From NCBI GenBank assembly GCA_963795715.1, contig CAWCIY010000002.1, positions 1,426,001 to 1,490,000 of the forward strand: a DNA stretch of 64,000 nucleotides, in the 5' to 3' direction. The DNA is from JAFEDN01 sp963795715. Lineage in GTDB: Bacteria; Pseudomonadota; Gammaproteobacteria; Coxiellales; Coxiellaceae. Positions 19,199-31,900 of this stretch are shown in pieces (position 1 is the first letter of the stretch; each line of letters opens with the position of its first letter). The notes under the pieces were generated by a model. That model had not been told where the DNA came from and searched no databases. It saw only the letters and a program-made list of their open reading frames with translations. Position numbers and translations under genes: made by a program.

Positions 19199-20995
19199 TC
19201 ACCTTGTTCTCGGCCAAGGCGTCACCGTGGTCACCGGTTGCAACGCCCGCCACCGCGCGATTTCTCTTTGCAACGACTCGAGTTTTTTCGATGCCGCGGT
19301 TTGATCGCACTTTATTTCCATCGTCTGCTGAGCTATTTGCTTTTGCGCCGCTGTCAATTCTTTCTGCATTTGCTTGAGTTCCTGCTCCAGCGACTGGACA
19401 AGGGGCTGACTCTCCGCCATTTGAGTTCTCAGGCGGCGATTTTCCGACAACACACTACTCAAGGACATCTGCCGCTCGCGTACCTGTTGCCCCCATCGAT
19501 CCGTCTGTCGCTGTTGTTCGGCAATCCGTTGTTCCCCTTCTGTTTTACTCTGTTGAAGTTTCTCAGCCAGTTCCCGTTGGGCTTGTTGAAGCAGAGAGCC
19601 CTGATGCTCGGCGTCAGCGATCTGTGTTTTTAACCACTCATTTTGCTCCGTTAACTCTTTCACTTCGAAATCCTGGGCTTTTTGCGTTTGATCGAATTTC
19701 ATCTTTCCTTTTTCATATTTTTCTAATTGTTGGATGAGCTGTTGATGACGCCGCTGGACTGTGTCCTGCCGCACTTTGATTTCCGCTTCAGTCTCCTGCA
19801 ACTCCCGCAGCAAGTCTTTGTTATTTTTATTGTCCTCAGCCAGGTCGTCACTAATTTTTCTCCCTACCGGAAACAGAGGTTTAACCCCAGGCTTTCCCGC
19901 GGAATCATCGTGATCGGCGACATTCAGTGTAGGCGGTTGCTGTTGATGTTTATGCTCTTTTCCAGGTTTATATTCCACGAGAAAGGACTGTCGGCGATCC
20001 ACTACCAGGGATCCCATCGTCTCCGGCACAAAGACTTCCACGAGGTGAATCAGCAGAGAGTTCAACTCTTCGTTCGCTCCTGTACTGAATGTTTTTAAAA
20101 AAGATTCCACGGCGTTTAACACGTGTAAACAGTTTAACTCGCTTGGTGAAGCTGAGACATGTTTACCCAGCAAGAGCCGCAGTTGCTCCAGCAGCGGTTT
20201 TACCATTTTTATCGAATGGGAATCCGGATGGTTTTTTGCCAGAAATAAAATCACGTCAATGACTCGCGTCACCACAGCGCCGCGAATATCGGCAATATTT
20301 CCGTCAGTCTCTTGAAGAGTGCTCGGCAGACTGTCGTAAACACTCATCATCTTGGAGGCGATGGCGTCGGTCATTTCACCTATTTTTTCTCTCTCTTCTA
20401 TTTTCCAGTCTCGACTACTCATCCACGCCATGCCATAAGCGGCCAATTTATCCAGGAATTGAAGGTGTTGACACCGTTCGTCCACCCGATCGCAATGCTC
20501 TGTCAAAGCGCCTCGCAGTAACACACCCAGGGCATAGACGTCATGTTGTTGTTGCGTGATGGCGCACAACACCTGGCAGCATTTCAGCCGTGTTCGGGCA
20601 AAAGCTAAATCCAGATGATTCTCTCCACCACTCAAAATATCGTCAATACCCTCTAACAGCTGGGTTTCCCATTTAAACTGAATTTCACTCACCACGGGCT
20701 TGGATAGCTCATGGTCGAGGGCGGCAAACAGAAAATTCACTACGGGTAAGACATCCCGGCGGTATTCCAATTTGGATTCCTCCTCTTTCCAACGCGGACA
20801 GATTTCGCGCGCCTGTTGGGCGGAGCGCCGGAGGGTCTCATCGCGTGGATCCCGCGCGGCTGGTTTTTTCGGGCGGCGTCCTTTTTTATGTTTAAATTTT
20901 TTGGATTTTGCTTTGGGCTTTTTCAGTGTATGTTCAATTCGATGAATGATTTCTAACGTCATCGGCGTTAACTGGGCTAAATAACCGCTTTTCAT
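19199..20995 (-). CDS. Coiled-coil protein with helical N-terminal domain (paralog A, 598 residues)
   Basis: Paralog of the next gene upstream (21027-22811): both start MKS..LA.L and share a helical N-terminal region of about 350 residues with matching segments (QARE/QARA then a W-containing stretch near 62-75; LL..IDDILSG versus LLDLMDQILTG near 113-126). Residues 24-50 are strongly basic (KKPKAKSKKFKHKKGRRPKK). Residues about 385-590 form a long Gln/Glu-rich coiled coil. No signal peptide, membrane helix or known catalytic motif is visible. The start has GAGGAAA upstream. The two genes are 31 bases apart and probably cotranscribed. The coiled coil points to a structural or scaffold role, but I do not recognise a named family. 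Confidence 0.85.
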   Translation of the reverse strand: MKSGYLAQLTPMTLEIIHRIEHTLKKPKAKSKKFKHKKGRRPKKPAARDPRDETLRRSAQQAREICPRWKEEESKLEYRRDVLPVVNFLFAALDHELSKPVVSEIQFKWETQLLEGIDDILSGGENHLDLAFARTRLKCCQVLCAITQQQHDVYALGVLLRGALTEHCDRVDERCQHLQFLDKLAAYGMAWMSSRDWKIEEREKIGEMTDAIASKMMSVYDSLPSTLQETDGNIADIRGAVVTRVIDVILFLAKNHPDSHSIKMVKPLLEQLRLLLGKHVSASPSELNCLHVLNAVESFLKTFSTGANEELNSLLIHLVEVFVPETMGSLVVDRRQSFLVEYKPGKEHKHQQQPPTLNVADHDDSAGKPGVKPLFPVGRKISDDLAEDNKNNKDLLRELQETEAEIKVRQDTVQRRHQQLIQQLEKYEKGKMKFDQTQKAQDFEVKELTEQNEWLKTQIADAEHQGSLLQQAQRELAEKLQQSKTEGEQRIAEQQRQTDRWGQQVRERQMSLSSVLSENRRLRTQMAESQPLVQSLEQELKQMQKELTAAQKQIAQQTMEIKCDQTAASKKLESLQREIARWRALQPVTTVTPWPRTR

Positions 20996-21026
20996 CCTGA
21001 TTTCCTCGTCTCAAAAAAATATCCCG

Positions 21027-22811
21027 TTAAGAAAAAGTAAGCCTCTCATTAATGCTGAGATTTGACGCCGTCAACCCGCCCATCAAACGATTCAATTCTT
21101 CCTGCAGCGCTTGAACCTGGGCAAATACCTGGTCTTTGTGCTGTTGACGCTCCACTGTCTGCCGGTCAATTTGCCGACGCGCCTCTTCTAATTGACATTT
21201 CGCTTGCTCGACTTCGGCTTGGCGTTTTTCAAGGAGCGCCTGCACTTCGGCGGCCTGAATTCGTAACGGACCGTTTTCGGTTAAAGCGCCGGTCAGCGCG
21301 GTTTCCTGTTCTCGACGCTGGGCTTGCTGCCGTTCCGTTTGATGAATTTGCTCAGCCTCTCGCTGTTGCTGATCAGCGGTGGTGCAGCGCAGCGATTCGG
21401 TTAATTCAACTCGCGTTTGCTCGAGCGCGGTGTTTTGGCGAAGCTGGTCGGCCAATCGCGACGCCAATTCCGCGTTTTCATTCGTCAAATCCGCTATCCG
21501 GGTTTCCCCTTTTTTCAAGACAGAATCCCATTCCACTGAATCCACTTTCAACTGTTCTAAGCGCTGACGCAGCCGTTTATTTTTCCGGGTTAAATTTTTC
21601 TCGCGTTTTTTTGCCGCTTGTTTTATCTCTTTTATTTGTTGACAGTGCCGCTCAATCGGCTGGTTTTTTTCATCACGAGGCGAAATCACCGAGTACTTTT
21701 CGTCGCATTGGAAAGAGGGGCATATTTCATTCGATAATGGAATCTTCTTTACCGATGGTTTAAATGAAGCAATCAAAATTTGATACCCCAATATCTTTGC
21801 GCTCCGCATCGGCGACAAAAAATCCTCCGCCACATGAATGATCCAATCCCGAAATTCATGATGCTCCTGTTTCTTCACGGTTTCCAAAAATTCGACGACC
21901 AGAATAGCCACTTGCAAACCTGTTTCCTCACTCGGCTTTACTTGACTGCGGAAATCGAGTAAGTAGCATAATCGCACCATCAACTCTCCCATGCGGCTCA
22001 GATAGTGCTCGGCAATTTCGATCGAATCGATGCGCATCGCATAATGATGGATCAGGATATCCAGGATGTGCCCCACGAGGTCGCCATAGAGCGTGCTCAG
22101 GTCCCAATGAGAAGGCGCCGGAATCACAGCTATTTTTTCATAGAGACCGGCCATTTCAAGGACAAAATCACAGATGAACGCCGCGATTTTATCTCGCTGA
22201 CTCTCTTTCCAGTGAGATTGCCCCAGCCAACGCACACTGTTGAGGTACAAGCTGTTGAGCAACTGAATCTGTTGATAACGATCCTCTGCGGTGTCGCAGC
22301 GAATCGCTAAGGTTTTACGCAATTCGGCCTCTACCGTGGCAAAATCATCACCCACCTCCTTCATATAACACAAAGAGCGATAATATTGCACATAGATTCG
22401 TTGAAAAGGGCAAACCGGATGATGGTCTTCCCAGCCAGTCAGTATCTGATCCATTAAATCCAGCAGGTTTTTTTCCTGGATAAATACGCGCTCATTCTTC
22501 TCCGGTCGGCTGAACCAGGCGGCAACCACTTTGACCAATAAATTCATAACCGGCCACACATCGTCTTGCGATAGGATTTTGGATTTATCTTCCCATAATT
22601 GACAAACGGCTCTCGCCTGATGAGTACCTTCCCGAATTTTTTCATCCCGTTCGATTGGCGCGGTCGATAATTCTTTTCCGTCGGGCGGTTCCGGTTTAGA
22701 TTTCATTTTTGTTTTTTGTTCCCCTTCCTGTTTTTGTTCCCACTCCTGTTCGATTTTTCCAATGGCCTCTAAAACAACCGGCACCAATGCCGCTAAACGA
22801 TTTGATTTCAT
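21027..22811 (-). CDS. Coiled-coil protein with helical N-terminal domain (paralog B, 594 residues)
   Basis: Companion of the 598-residue protein. It has a helical N-terminal region (about 1-350) and a C-terminal coiled coil (about 395-575) rich in Gln, Glu and Arg. A charged KQEGEQKTKMKSK stretch near 27-39 replaces the much more basic tract of its paralog. HPVCPF near residues 131-136 resembles HPTCPF in the 430-residue protein at 1428-2720. The start is preceded only by AGGG, a weak ribosome binding site, so initiation may depend on the short relic ORF that ends 25 bases upstream. The last residues (NERLTFS) vaguely recall the FG-GAP tails, which may be chance. Cytoplasmic scaffold function is a guess; no catalytic motif is seen. 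Confidence 0.85.
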   Translation of the reverse strand: MKSNRLAALVPVVLEAIGKIEQEWEQKQEGEQKTKMKSKPEPPDGKELSTAPIERDEKIREGTHQARAVCQLWEDKSKILSQDDVWPVMNLLVKVVAAWFSRPEKNERVFIQEKNLLDLMDQILTGWEDHHPVCPFQRIYVQYYRSLCYMKEVGDDFATVEAELRKTLAIRCDTAEDRYQQIQLLNSLYLNSVRWLGQSHWKESQRDKIAAFICDFVLEMAGLYEKIAVIPAPSHWDLSTLYGDLVGHILDILIHHYAMRIDSIEIAEHYLSRMGELMVRLCYLLDFRSQVKPSEETGLQVAILVVEFLETVKKQEHHEFRDWIIHVAEDFLSPMRSAKILGYQILIASFKPSVKKIPLSNEICPSFQCDEKYSVISPRDEKNQPIERHCQQIKEIKQAAKKREKNLTRKNKRLRQRLEQLKVDSVEWDSVLKKGETRIADLTNENAELASRLADQLRQNTALEQTRVELTESLRCTTADQQQREAEQIHQTERQQAQRREQETALTGALTENGPLRIQAAEVQALLEKRQAEVEQAKCQLEEARRQIDRQTVERQQHKDQVFAQVQALQEELNRLMGGLTASNLSINERLTFS

Positions 22812-22835
22812 ATCATAAACCCTGTTGTAATTGAA

Positions 22836-22925
22836 TTAAAAATTTTTTGCATAAATCAAATGGCCTACTGTCATCGAGATGGTTTGCGCCATGGTTAATA
22901 ATTCTTGTCTGGAAACATCTCTCAT
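22836..22925 (-). pseudogene. Decapitated copy of the 430-residue gene (29 codons)
   Basis: A short ORF with a good AGGAGG site reads MRDVSRQELLTMAQTI and then diverges and stops after 29 residues. The first 16 residues match the start of the gene at 1428-2720 (MRYVSRQELLSMAQTI), and the upstream bases match too, including the end of the preceding FG-GAP gene. The body of the gene has therefore been deleted or replaced by the coiled-coil gene that begins 25 bases later. It could still be translated as a leader peptide for that gene. Confidence 0.75.
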
Positions 22926-22961
22926 AAAAAACCTCCTGGGGGTTAAATGTTAAAATATTTT

Positions 22962-25900
22962 CTAACTCAGGAACGGCGTCTTCATCTGCGATTCATTCAG
23001 ACTGCTGGTCGCGCTGGTTAAGCGCACGCTGCTGCGGCTGCGTAAGCCTTTAGCTTCAGTACGATTCGATAAAGTTTCCTGTACCGCATCGGCTATTGTT
23101 TCTGCTTGATCGCGAATCATCCTGGGTGTCGCTTCAGCTCGATAAAAACTGGTAAAGGTGCGCGCCGAGCAACACCGATTATTGCCGACGAGTTCTTTGG
23201 TATGCATCGCAATCGCATCAATGATTCTTTGTTTTCGCGGACGAGGAAGAGAATTCCACTGATTGGGTTGAATCACTTCCTTGGTTTCTAAAGCAGCGAC
23301 TATCATACTGACCGCACCGATATATTCATTGTAATCGCGTTTACCAATATAACCTAAACAGCCGGTGATTTTAATTCTGGAAAATATCTCGCGAGCAATT
23401 GGTAGCAATAAAATATCGGGATAGGTCTCTTGTTCTTCACCATCTATCGTCGGTCTGGCGTTACGCTGTAAACTTAATGAGTGCTTATATCTCAGCGCAA
23501 AAAATAACAATCCAATGACTCCGCTCACGGCAGCCGTTATCACGGTATTTTTAATGGCGTCCGATAAACTTGAGCCGGATGTGTTTTCTCCTTGAAACAC
23601 CACATCCGCTTGCTGCGGACAACCGACGCAATGCAATCGGCTATCCCAGACCGACACTTTAAATTGCGGGCTTTGACCGGATTGATCGGTGATAAAAATC
23701 ATATTCCCATCCGTGATCCGTTGTTGGGTAAAATTATTTAGTGGTGTCTGCCAATCATCATTATCTGCAAAATAACCATGACTGATTTCACTAATCTCGA
23801 AAATTAAATTATTCGCTACTGATGTTGGACTGGTCGCTTTTAAATTAATGTCCGTTATTTTTATCTGCTCTCCTAAACTGGTTTTAAGATAAGCTTTTTT
23901 CAAAACGGGTGGAACATCAAAGTCAATGTTGCAAGCCATCGTGCCTTGAGCGCCGTTCGTCTGGCTGTCACTCACGGTTAAATATCCACTGGGAGCCGTG
24001 GGTGAGTTATCCGGAACAAATAAAATTTCATGGATGCTAATTTGCTGTTGTTGAAAACTGGTGAGCGGGTAATCGGGAGCAGAGCTTAACGCAAAATGAC
24101 CATGCTGCATGGTGCCGACAATTGGTGTAAACACAATATTCCCGTCATTCTGTGGCTGAATACCCGTGGCATTGAGAATAGATCCATTGATGAGCAAATT
24201 CTCACCTTGATTCACTGGAAAATAATTATTTAAGACAACGACGGTTTTGCCCGTTTGAGCATCGCTCGATAAACCGCTCTGATTATCCAATACCTTTAAA
24301 GAATATTGTGGCGCACCCGTACTATTATCATGAGCAAACTGAATGATTTGCTGGAGAATATCTTGCTGATAAAATGAAATAATGGCGTTGCCTGGATTGC
24401 TGCGTTGCTCGAAGCGTCCATGTTGGACAGTGCCTGCCACCACAAACTGCAGATCTTTCGCTAACGTACCATTGCGTGTGGCGGCAATATTATCCGTTGT
24501 TAACACAGTAACCTGTCCTCGATTTGCGAGAAACTGATTGCGCGTTAAAATTGGTTTCCAGAAAAATGTGATGTTTGAAGATTGGGGATTGGTGGTTATA
24601 CGACCATCGGTGACGGATACTTGATACGCAGGTACAGCAGAATTTTGTGAAACGAATGCAACTTGTCCATTCGTCACCTGTTGCTGTTGAAAAGCAACAT
24701 CACCATTTAATTTTAATTGGTGCACAGGATCGGACAATAGAATGAAACCGCCGTTTTGGATATTGGTGACTTGGAAAGTAAGATTAGATTCAGCAACGCC
24801 ATTATGATTTGCTAATAAATTCTCGCTGGTAAAAGTAACGCTTTGGCCTTCTCCAATAGTGAGTTGGTTGTGAACTAACAATGGTGTAGTATCAAAATCA
24901 ACTTGACTATCTGACGGTAGAGTGGTGATACGACCATCACTCACCGCTACTTTATAGGACGGCGCGACCGTTGAATTATTATGAATAAATTGCACGTGTT
25001 TATCGGTAATATTTTGCTGTACGAAGCGGGTGACGGGTTGGTCTGGATTTGTTGTCCATGAAAATTGCCCTTGTTGGATAGAACTAATAATAAACTCCAA
25101 ATTATTTCCTACATTACCTGCCTGAGTGGCACGGAGATTATTGTCCGTTAAAATAACTGTTTGACCCTGGTTAATGACCAGTTGATTGATTTCCAGGATA
25201 GGTGAAACATCAAAATCAATGTTGGCGGCGCTGGGTTTCAGGGTGATGCGGCCGTCGCTGACACTGACACTATAATTTGGCGCCTGGGTAGAATTATCAT
25301 GACTAAATTGAATGAGTTGGTCTGTGATGTTTTGCTGATAAAAACTAAAAATAGAGTTATTGGGAGAAGCTGTTAAGCTAAATTTCCCGTGCATAACCGA
25401 ACTGATATTAAACAATAATATTCTATCATCACCGCCGGGATGCGTCGCACTTAAAAAAGCGGAAGTCAAAGCTACGGTTTGCCCCTGATTAATGATCAAA
25501 GAATTGTTTAATAAAATGGGCGAAGCGTCAAAATCAATCAGTGCTGACTGTGCTGGAGTGGTCAATGTGCCATTACTGACCGAGACTCGATAACTTGGAG
25601 CATTGGTAGTATTATCATGCACAAACTGCACAATACCATCGGTAATATTTTGTTGTTGAAAAATCAAAATAGCTTGATTCTGATTAGTAACAAATTCAAA
25701 TTGCCCATGAGTTAGATCGCTGATTAAAAAACTTAAATTCTGATCGATTTTACCCTGATTATTCGCTTTCAAATTAGCTGATGTTAAAATAACCGTTTGA
25801 CCTTGATTGATAACCAGCTGATTGATCTCTAATCCAAAATTACTAAAAGTAATATTCGCAGAAATGGGTCCTGTCCATGCAATTCCTTCACTGCGCACGG

Positions 25901-28900
25901 TAATGTTATATGCCGGTGCTTCGGAACTGCCGTCATGCACAAATTTAACTTGATTATCCCAAATTTGTTGTTGAGTAAAATTATCAAGCGTCATACCGGG
26001 ATTACTTATCAATTCAAATCTGCCATGAGTAACATTGGTGGGAATAAATATCAAGGTATCGTGATTGCGATCATAAGCTGAAAGATGAGAAGTGCTCAAA
26101 CAAACAGTTTCGTTACTAAATAGACTTAAACTATTATTCACTAAAATCGGTGGAATATCTCCAAATATAACGTAACTACGACCGGTATTACCATTGTAAC
26201 CAAAAGCTCCAATTATTATATCCTCTATCCCATCTCCATTAATATCTCCGGCGGGACTGATTGCGCACCCACTGTTGTCATTATTATTTTCTCCATCTAG
26301 TTTAAAACCGTTGATACCATTGAGGCTTGACAACAAAATGTTGCCACTACTGCCCACCCCAGGGCCACCAAATACAACATAGCTACGGCCTTTATTAGAA
26401 CCCCCTGGATAACCATTTGCTCCAATAAGCAGATCGGTATAATCATCACCATTGATATCACCAGCTGTATTGACGGAACTACCGCTCCAATCACCATTAT
26501 TTTCACCGTCGAGTTTAAAACCATCAACTCCATTGAGGCTTGATAGTGTAATGATTCCACTATTACCAACCACCGACCCACCATATATCACATAACCACG
26601 ACCCTTAAAGTCGCCTCCCGGATAGCCTTCGGCCCCGATAATCAGATCGTCATACCCATCACTATTGATATCACCGGACGTACTGACGGAATAGCTACTC
26701 CAATCATTATTATATTCACCATCCAGTTTAAAACCATTGGTACCATTGAGGCTAGAAAGACCGAACACCCCTCTGCTACCTACTTCCGGTCCACCAAAGA
26801 CTACATAACTGCAGCCTCTATAATTGTGTTCTGGATATCCATTAGCCCCAATAACCAGATCATCATACCCATCACCATTGATATCCCCTGCTGCACTGAC
26901 AGAGCAACCACTGTTATCACCTTTATTCTCACCATCGAGTTTAAAACCGTTAGCGCCTATTAGGCCGGAAAGACTGAATACTCCATTATTACCCACTCCC
27001 ATCCCACCAAATACTACGTAACTTCGGCCCTTACCGTTAGCTTCACTTCCCGGATAACCCCAGGCTCCGATGATCAGATCGTCATGCCCATCATTATTAA
27101 TATCTCCTGCTGTACTGACGGAATAGCCACTCCAGTCATAAGTGGTTTCGCCATCCAGCTTAAAGCCGTTGGTACCATTGAGCATCGACAGGGAAAGCAG
27201 TCCTTGATAGTCTTCTGGACCACCAAACACAACGTAGCTCCGACCTTTTAAGCCACCTTCTGGATAGCCCTCGGCTCCGATGATCAGATCGTCATACCCA
27301 TCACTATTAATATCTCCCGCTGCACTGACGGAATAGCCACTCCAATCACCATTGTATTCACCATTAAGTTTAAAGCCGTTAGCGCCATTAAGGTCGGAAA
27401 GATTGATTAAGCCACTGCTACCTATACTTGTTCCGCCAAACACCACATAACTGCAGCCTGGAGCGTTGCTTTCCAAGTAATCAGGAGCACCGATGAGCAA
27501 ATCATCATGTCCATCACCATTAATATCTCCCACCGCACTGACGGAATAACCGCTGCTGTAACCATAGTTCTCACCATCGATTTTAAAACCATTTTGGCCG
27601 TTTAAATCGGCTAATTGAATTATTTCTGGAAATTGTCCTTGTTGCAAAGTAACTGCTGCAGACGAAGGGGATGTAGTCATTCGACCATCATTTACCGCCA
27701 CACGATATGCCGGCACACTTAATCCTGCTCCTTGCTGCGAGAAGAGAACCGTTCTATTTACAACTTGTTGCTGTGAAAAAATTATATTTTCTTGATGGGT
27801 TATTTGATTGTCTGAACTATTCGTTATACTAAAAAATCCATTTTGTATATCCGTGATGATAAATAACAAATTCAAATCGACAATGCCATTATGTGTAGCA
27901 TATAGATTACCAGAAGTTAATACGACAGTTTGTTCTGGTCTAATCGTTAAAGAATTACGAACCAATATCGGCTCCGCATCAAAATCAATCAAAGCCGATT
28001 GAGATGAAGTAGTGAGAGTTCCATTACTCACTGCCACTTGATAATTAGGAGCACTTTGAGAATTATCGTGTACAAAACGCACGACGCCATCGGTAATATT
28101 TTGTTGTTGAAAAATTAAAATAGATTGATTTGGCGCAGAGAGAAATTCAAATTGACCATGCACAACATTGCTGATCAAGAAACTCAGATCGCTTTCCGCA
28201 TCGCCGAGATGAGTCGCTTTTAAATTATCAGACGTGAAAACGACAGTTTGACCTTGATTGATCATCAACTGATTATTTTCTAATGCTAAAAAATTATTAA
28301 AAGTAATATTAGCAGTAATAGGACCTGTCCATGCAATCCCATCGCTGCGTACTGTAATGTTATAAGCGGGTGCTTCTGAACTACCGTCATGCACAAATCG
28401 AATCTGTTGATCCCAAATTTGCTGTTGGGTAAAATTATCGAGGAATACATTCGGATTACTCACTAACTCAAATTGACCGTGAGTGACATCACTAAGAATG
28501 AAAACTAAACTGCTGTTATCGTGATTGCGATCATACGCAGCGAGGTCAACAGTACTGACCACAATTGATTCGCCATTACTTAATGACAAACTATTGTTGA
28601 CTATCACAGGCGGAACATCACCAAAGATCAGATAAGTTTTACCAGCACCATTATTCGCTGCATAAGCACCTATTAAAAAATCATCCACTCCATCACAGTT
28701 TACGTCGCCTGCCGCACTCACTGCATGACCGTCAGTCGTATTGGCTTCACCATCCAATTTGAATCCATTGATCCCGTCTAAGCTGGATAAAGAGATTAGA
28801 CCTGAATTACCAATTTCTGTTCCACCAAATACGATGTAGCTGCGGCCATAAGGTGGATTATGCCCTTCCGCTCCAATCAGCAAATCAGTATAGCCATCTC

Positions 28901-31900
28901 CATTGATATCTCCCGCAGCATCGACCGAGAGACCACAGTGATCGCCAACCGATTCACCATCCACTTTAAAGCCATTCTCTCCATTCAGTTCCGAGAGTCC
29001 CAGCCATCCACTCTGACCAATTACAGTACCGCCGAATACGACATAGCTTCGACCCGTATTATTATGGGTAAACGCCCCAATGATTAAATCTGGATACCCA
29101 TCCGAATTAATATCTCCCGCTGTTCCCAAAGTTCCAGAATTGTCGCCTATCGATTCACCATCGATTTTAAATCCACTTGTACCATTCAGACTGGATAAGG
29201 AGATTAATCCATTGTTGCCAACCGCTGATCCACCGAACAGCAAATAGCTGCGACCCATAGCGCTATCATGCCCAGGGGCAGCGATCATAAAATCCATATA
29301 GCCATCGCCATTGACATCATGAGCAGCACTCACATGTACACCGCTGATATCTCCTGCCGTTTCTCCATCCAGTTTAAATCCGTTGACGCCATTCAGCGTA
29401 GATAAACTGAAAACACCTGATTTTCCAATATCTGAGGCGCCAAACACGATATAACTCCGTCCTGCTCCATTAGGATATCCGCCATTGGCATAATTGGCGC
29501 CAATTAAAAAATCGTCACAGGAATCACCATTGATATCACCTACACCCGCGACCGACCTTCCGCTGCTGTCGTCATACTTCTCACCGTCTACTCTAAAACC
29601 ATTTGTTCCATTTAACTGAGAAACGATCATCAGACCGCTGTTTCCTACTTGAGGATGGCCAAAAATAATGGCTGTATAACCCGCTTGACCAATCCCGTTG
29701 ACTGTAGCTTGGGGTGCCCCAATGATAATATCGGAATATCCGTCGCAATTGACATCACTAATTCCACTAACTGATACACCACTCTCATCATTCCGTCCTT
29801 GACCATCGAACTTAAAACCATTGACACCGTTTAAATCGGCTAAATTAAAAATACCATTTTTCCCGATCGCAGAATCTCCAAATACCACATAACTGCGGCC
29901 CGCATTGTTGCTCACTCCCCAAGCGTCTCCAATAATAAAATCTTCACAACCATCGGCATTCACATCACCTAGCTTACTGATAGAAGCACCCGCGGCAGCC
30001 GGCGCTTCTCCATTGAATACCAAACCATTTTTTCCGTTGAGCTGAGATAATTCCACTACTTCTGGAAACTTGCCCGGTTGTTTCTGCTCCCAAGCGACAA
30101 TTGCCGAAGCAGGCGCTGTGGTCATTCGTCCATCACTCACCGCGACACGATAAGCCGGCAGATCGGCGCCTCGTTGTGAAAAGTGAATGGATTTGTTCAT
30201 CACCTGCTGTTGCGAAAACGTGATATTGTTAGGATCAGGAACATCAAAAAAACCATTTTGCACGTCTGAAATAATAAACATCAAATTGGGATCAGCGATT
30301 CCATTGTGCGTGGTAAATAAATTACCTGTAGTTAATGCGAGAGTTTGTCTTGGAGCAATAGTTAAAGAATTACGAACCAATATAGGCAAGGAATCAAAAT
30401 CTATCTGCGCCGATTGCGGGGAATTAGTACAAGTACCGTTACTGACAGCAACTCGATAAGCGGGTGCGAAAGACGAATTATCATGTACAAATCGCATGAC
30501 ACCGTCAGTGATATTTTGCTGCTGAAAAACTGAAATAGATTGATTTGGTGCTGAAAGAAACTCAAATCGTCCATGAGTTAGGTTGCTAATCAAGAAAATC
30601 AAATCACTTTCTGCTTCGTCATAGTAAGTCGCTTTTAAATTGTCGGAGGAGAAAACAATCGCTTGGCCTTGGTTAATCACCAGTTTATTGTTCTCAAGTT
30701 TTAAGAAATTACTAAAATTAATATTAGCTAGAATCGGCCCGGTCCAGGCAATACCATCACTGCGGACGGTAATATTATAAGTCGGCGCATCTTCGCTGCC
30801 GTCATGCACAAATTGAATCTGTTGATCCCAGATTTGCTGTTGAGTGAAATTATTTAGCACTCCATCTGGATTATTGATTAACTCAAATTGCCCATGAGTG
30901 ATATTGCTGGGAATAAACACCAAAGTAGCATTATCATGATTGCGATCATAAGCGCCAAGATGGGCAGAATTTAATACCACTGCTTCGCCACCGCTTAATG
31001 ACAAACTGTTGTTGACCAATACAGGTGCGACATCACCAAATATGACATAGCCACGTCCAGTGTTACTGTTATAACTGTAAGCGCCTATTAAAAGATCATC
31101 AATTTGGTCACCGTTAATGTCTGCTACCACAGTGATACTGGAAATAGGGCTATTCACTTCACTTTCTAACTTAAATCCGTTTTGTCCATTTAAATCAGAG
31201 ACCAGGACTGTACCTGAGTTTCCCAGATTCCGGGCGCCAAATACCACATAACAATCAGCGCCACAGGCCACTACGTCATCCATTTGATCTCCGTTGACAT
31301 CTCCCGCTTTGCCCCACCATCCGGCGCCACCCAGTTTAAATCCTTTACTCCCGTTCAGGTTAGTCAGATCTATCAGACCAGAACTACCGATATTTTTATC
31401 GCCAAATACAGCACAAGAGCCCACCAATATTTCGCTAAATAAATTTCCGGTGATATTTCCCGCACCGTCAACTTCTCCGCCGCAGCCATCCATCTTGAAT
31501 CCATTCGTACCATTCAATCCAGAAAGTGCTATTAAACCCGAATTACCAATATTTCTATTGCCGAAAATCAAGTAACCTCGTCCGGCGGCCGCATGACCAT
31601 CGGCGCCGATCATAAAATCAGCATACCCGTCTTGATTAATATCACCCGCTTTTCTAACCGGCTTACCACTGGCGTCACCGGGAGCTTCTCCATCCACGAT
31701 AAAACCGTTGACGCCATTTAATAATCCAAGCTTCAGGGGATTCATTTTACCTACCTGGTCACTTCCAAACACCACATAAGTACGGCCCGCATAAGCATTA
31801 TGGCCATAAGCCCCAATCAGAATATCCGCATAGCCATCGCCATTGATATCTCCCGCACTATCCACCCATTCTCCACTACCATCACCGTGAGCTTCTCCAT

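Noticed and set aside
21027..21080. Similarity of the coiled-coil protein's last residues (LTASNLSINERLTFS) to the receptor tail
   Set aside because: Only a few residues match with gaps, and the TP site is missing; chance is the better explanation without a search.
21062..21763. A 233-codon plus-strand open frame opposite the coiled-coil gene
   Set aside because: It mirrors the coiled-coil coding sequence, has no recognisable domain, and the minus-strand gene in the same place has paralog support.
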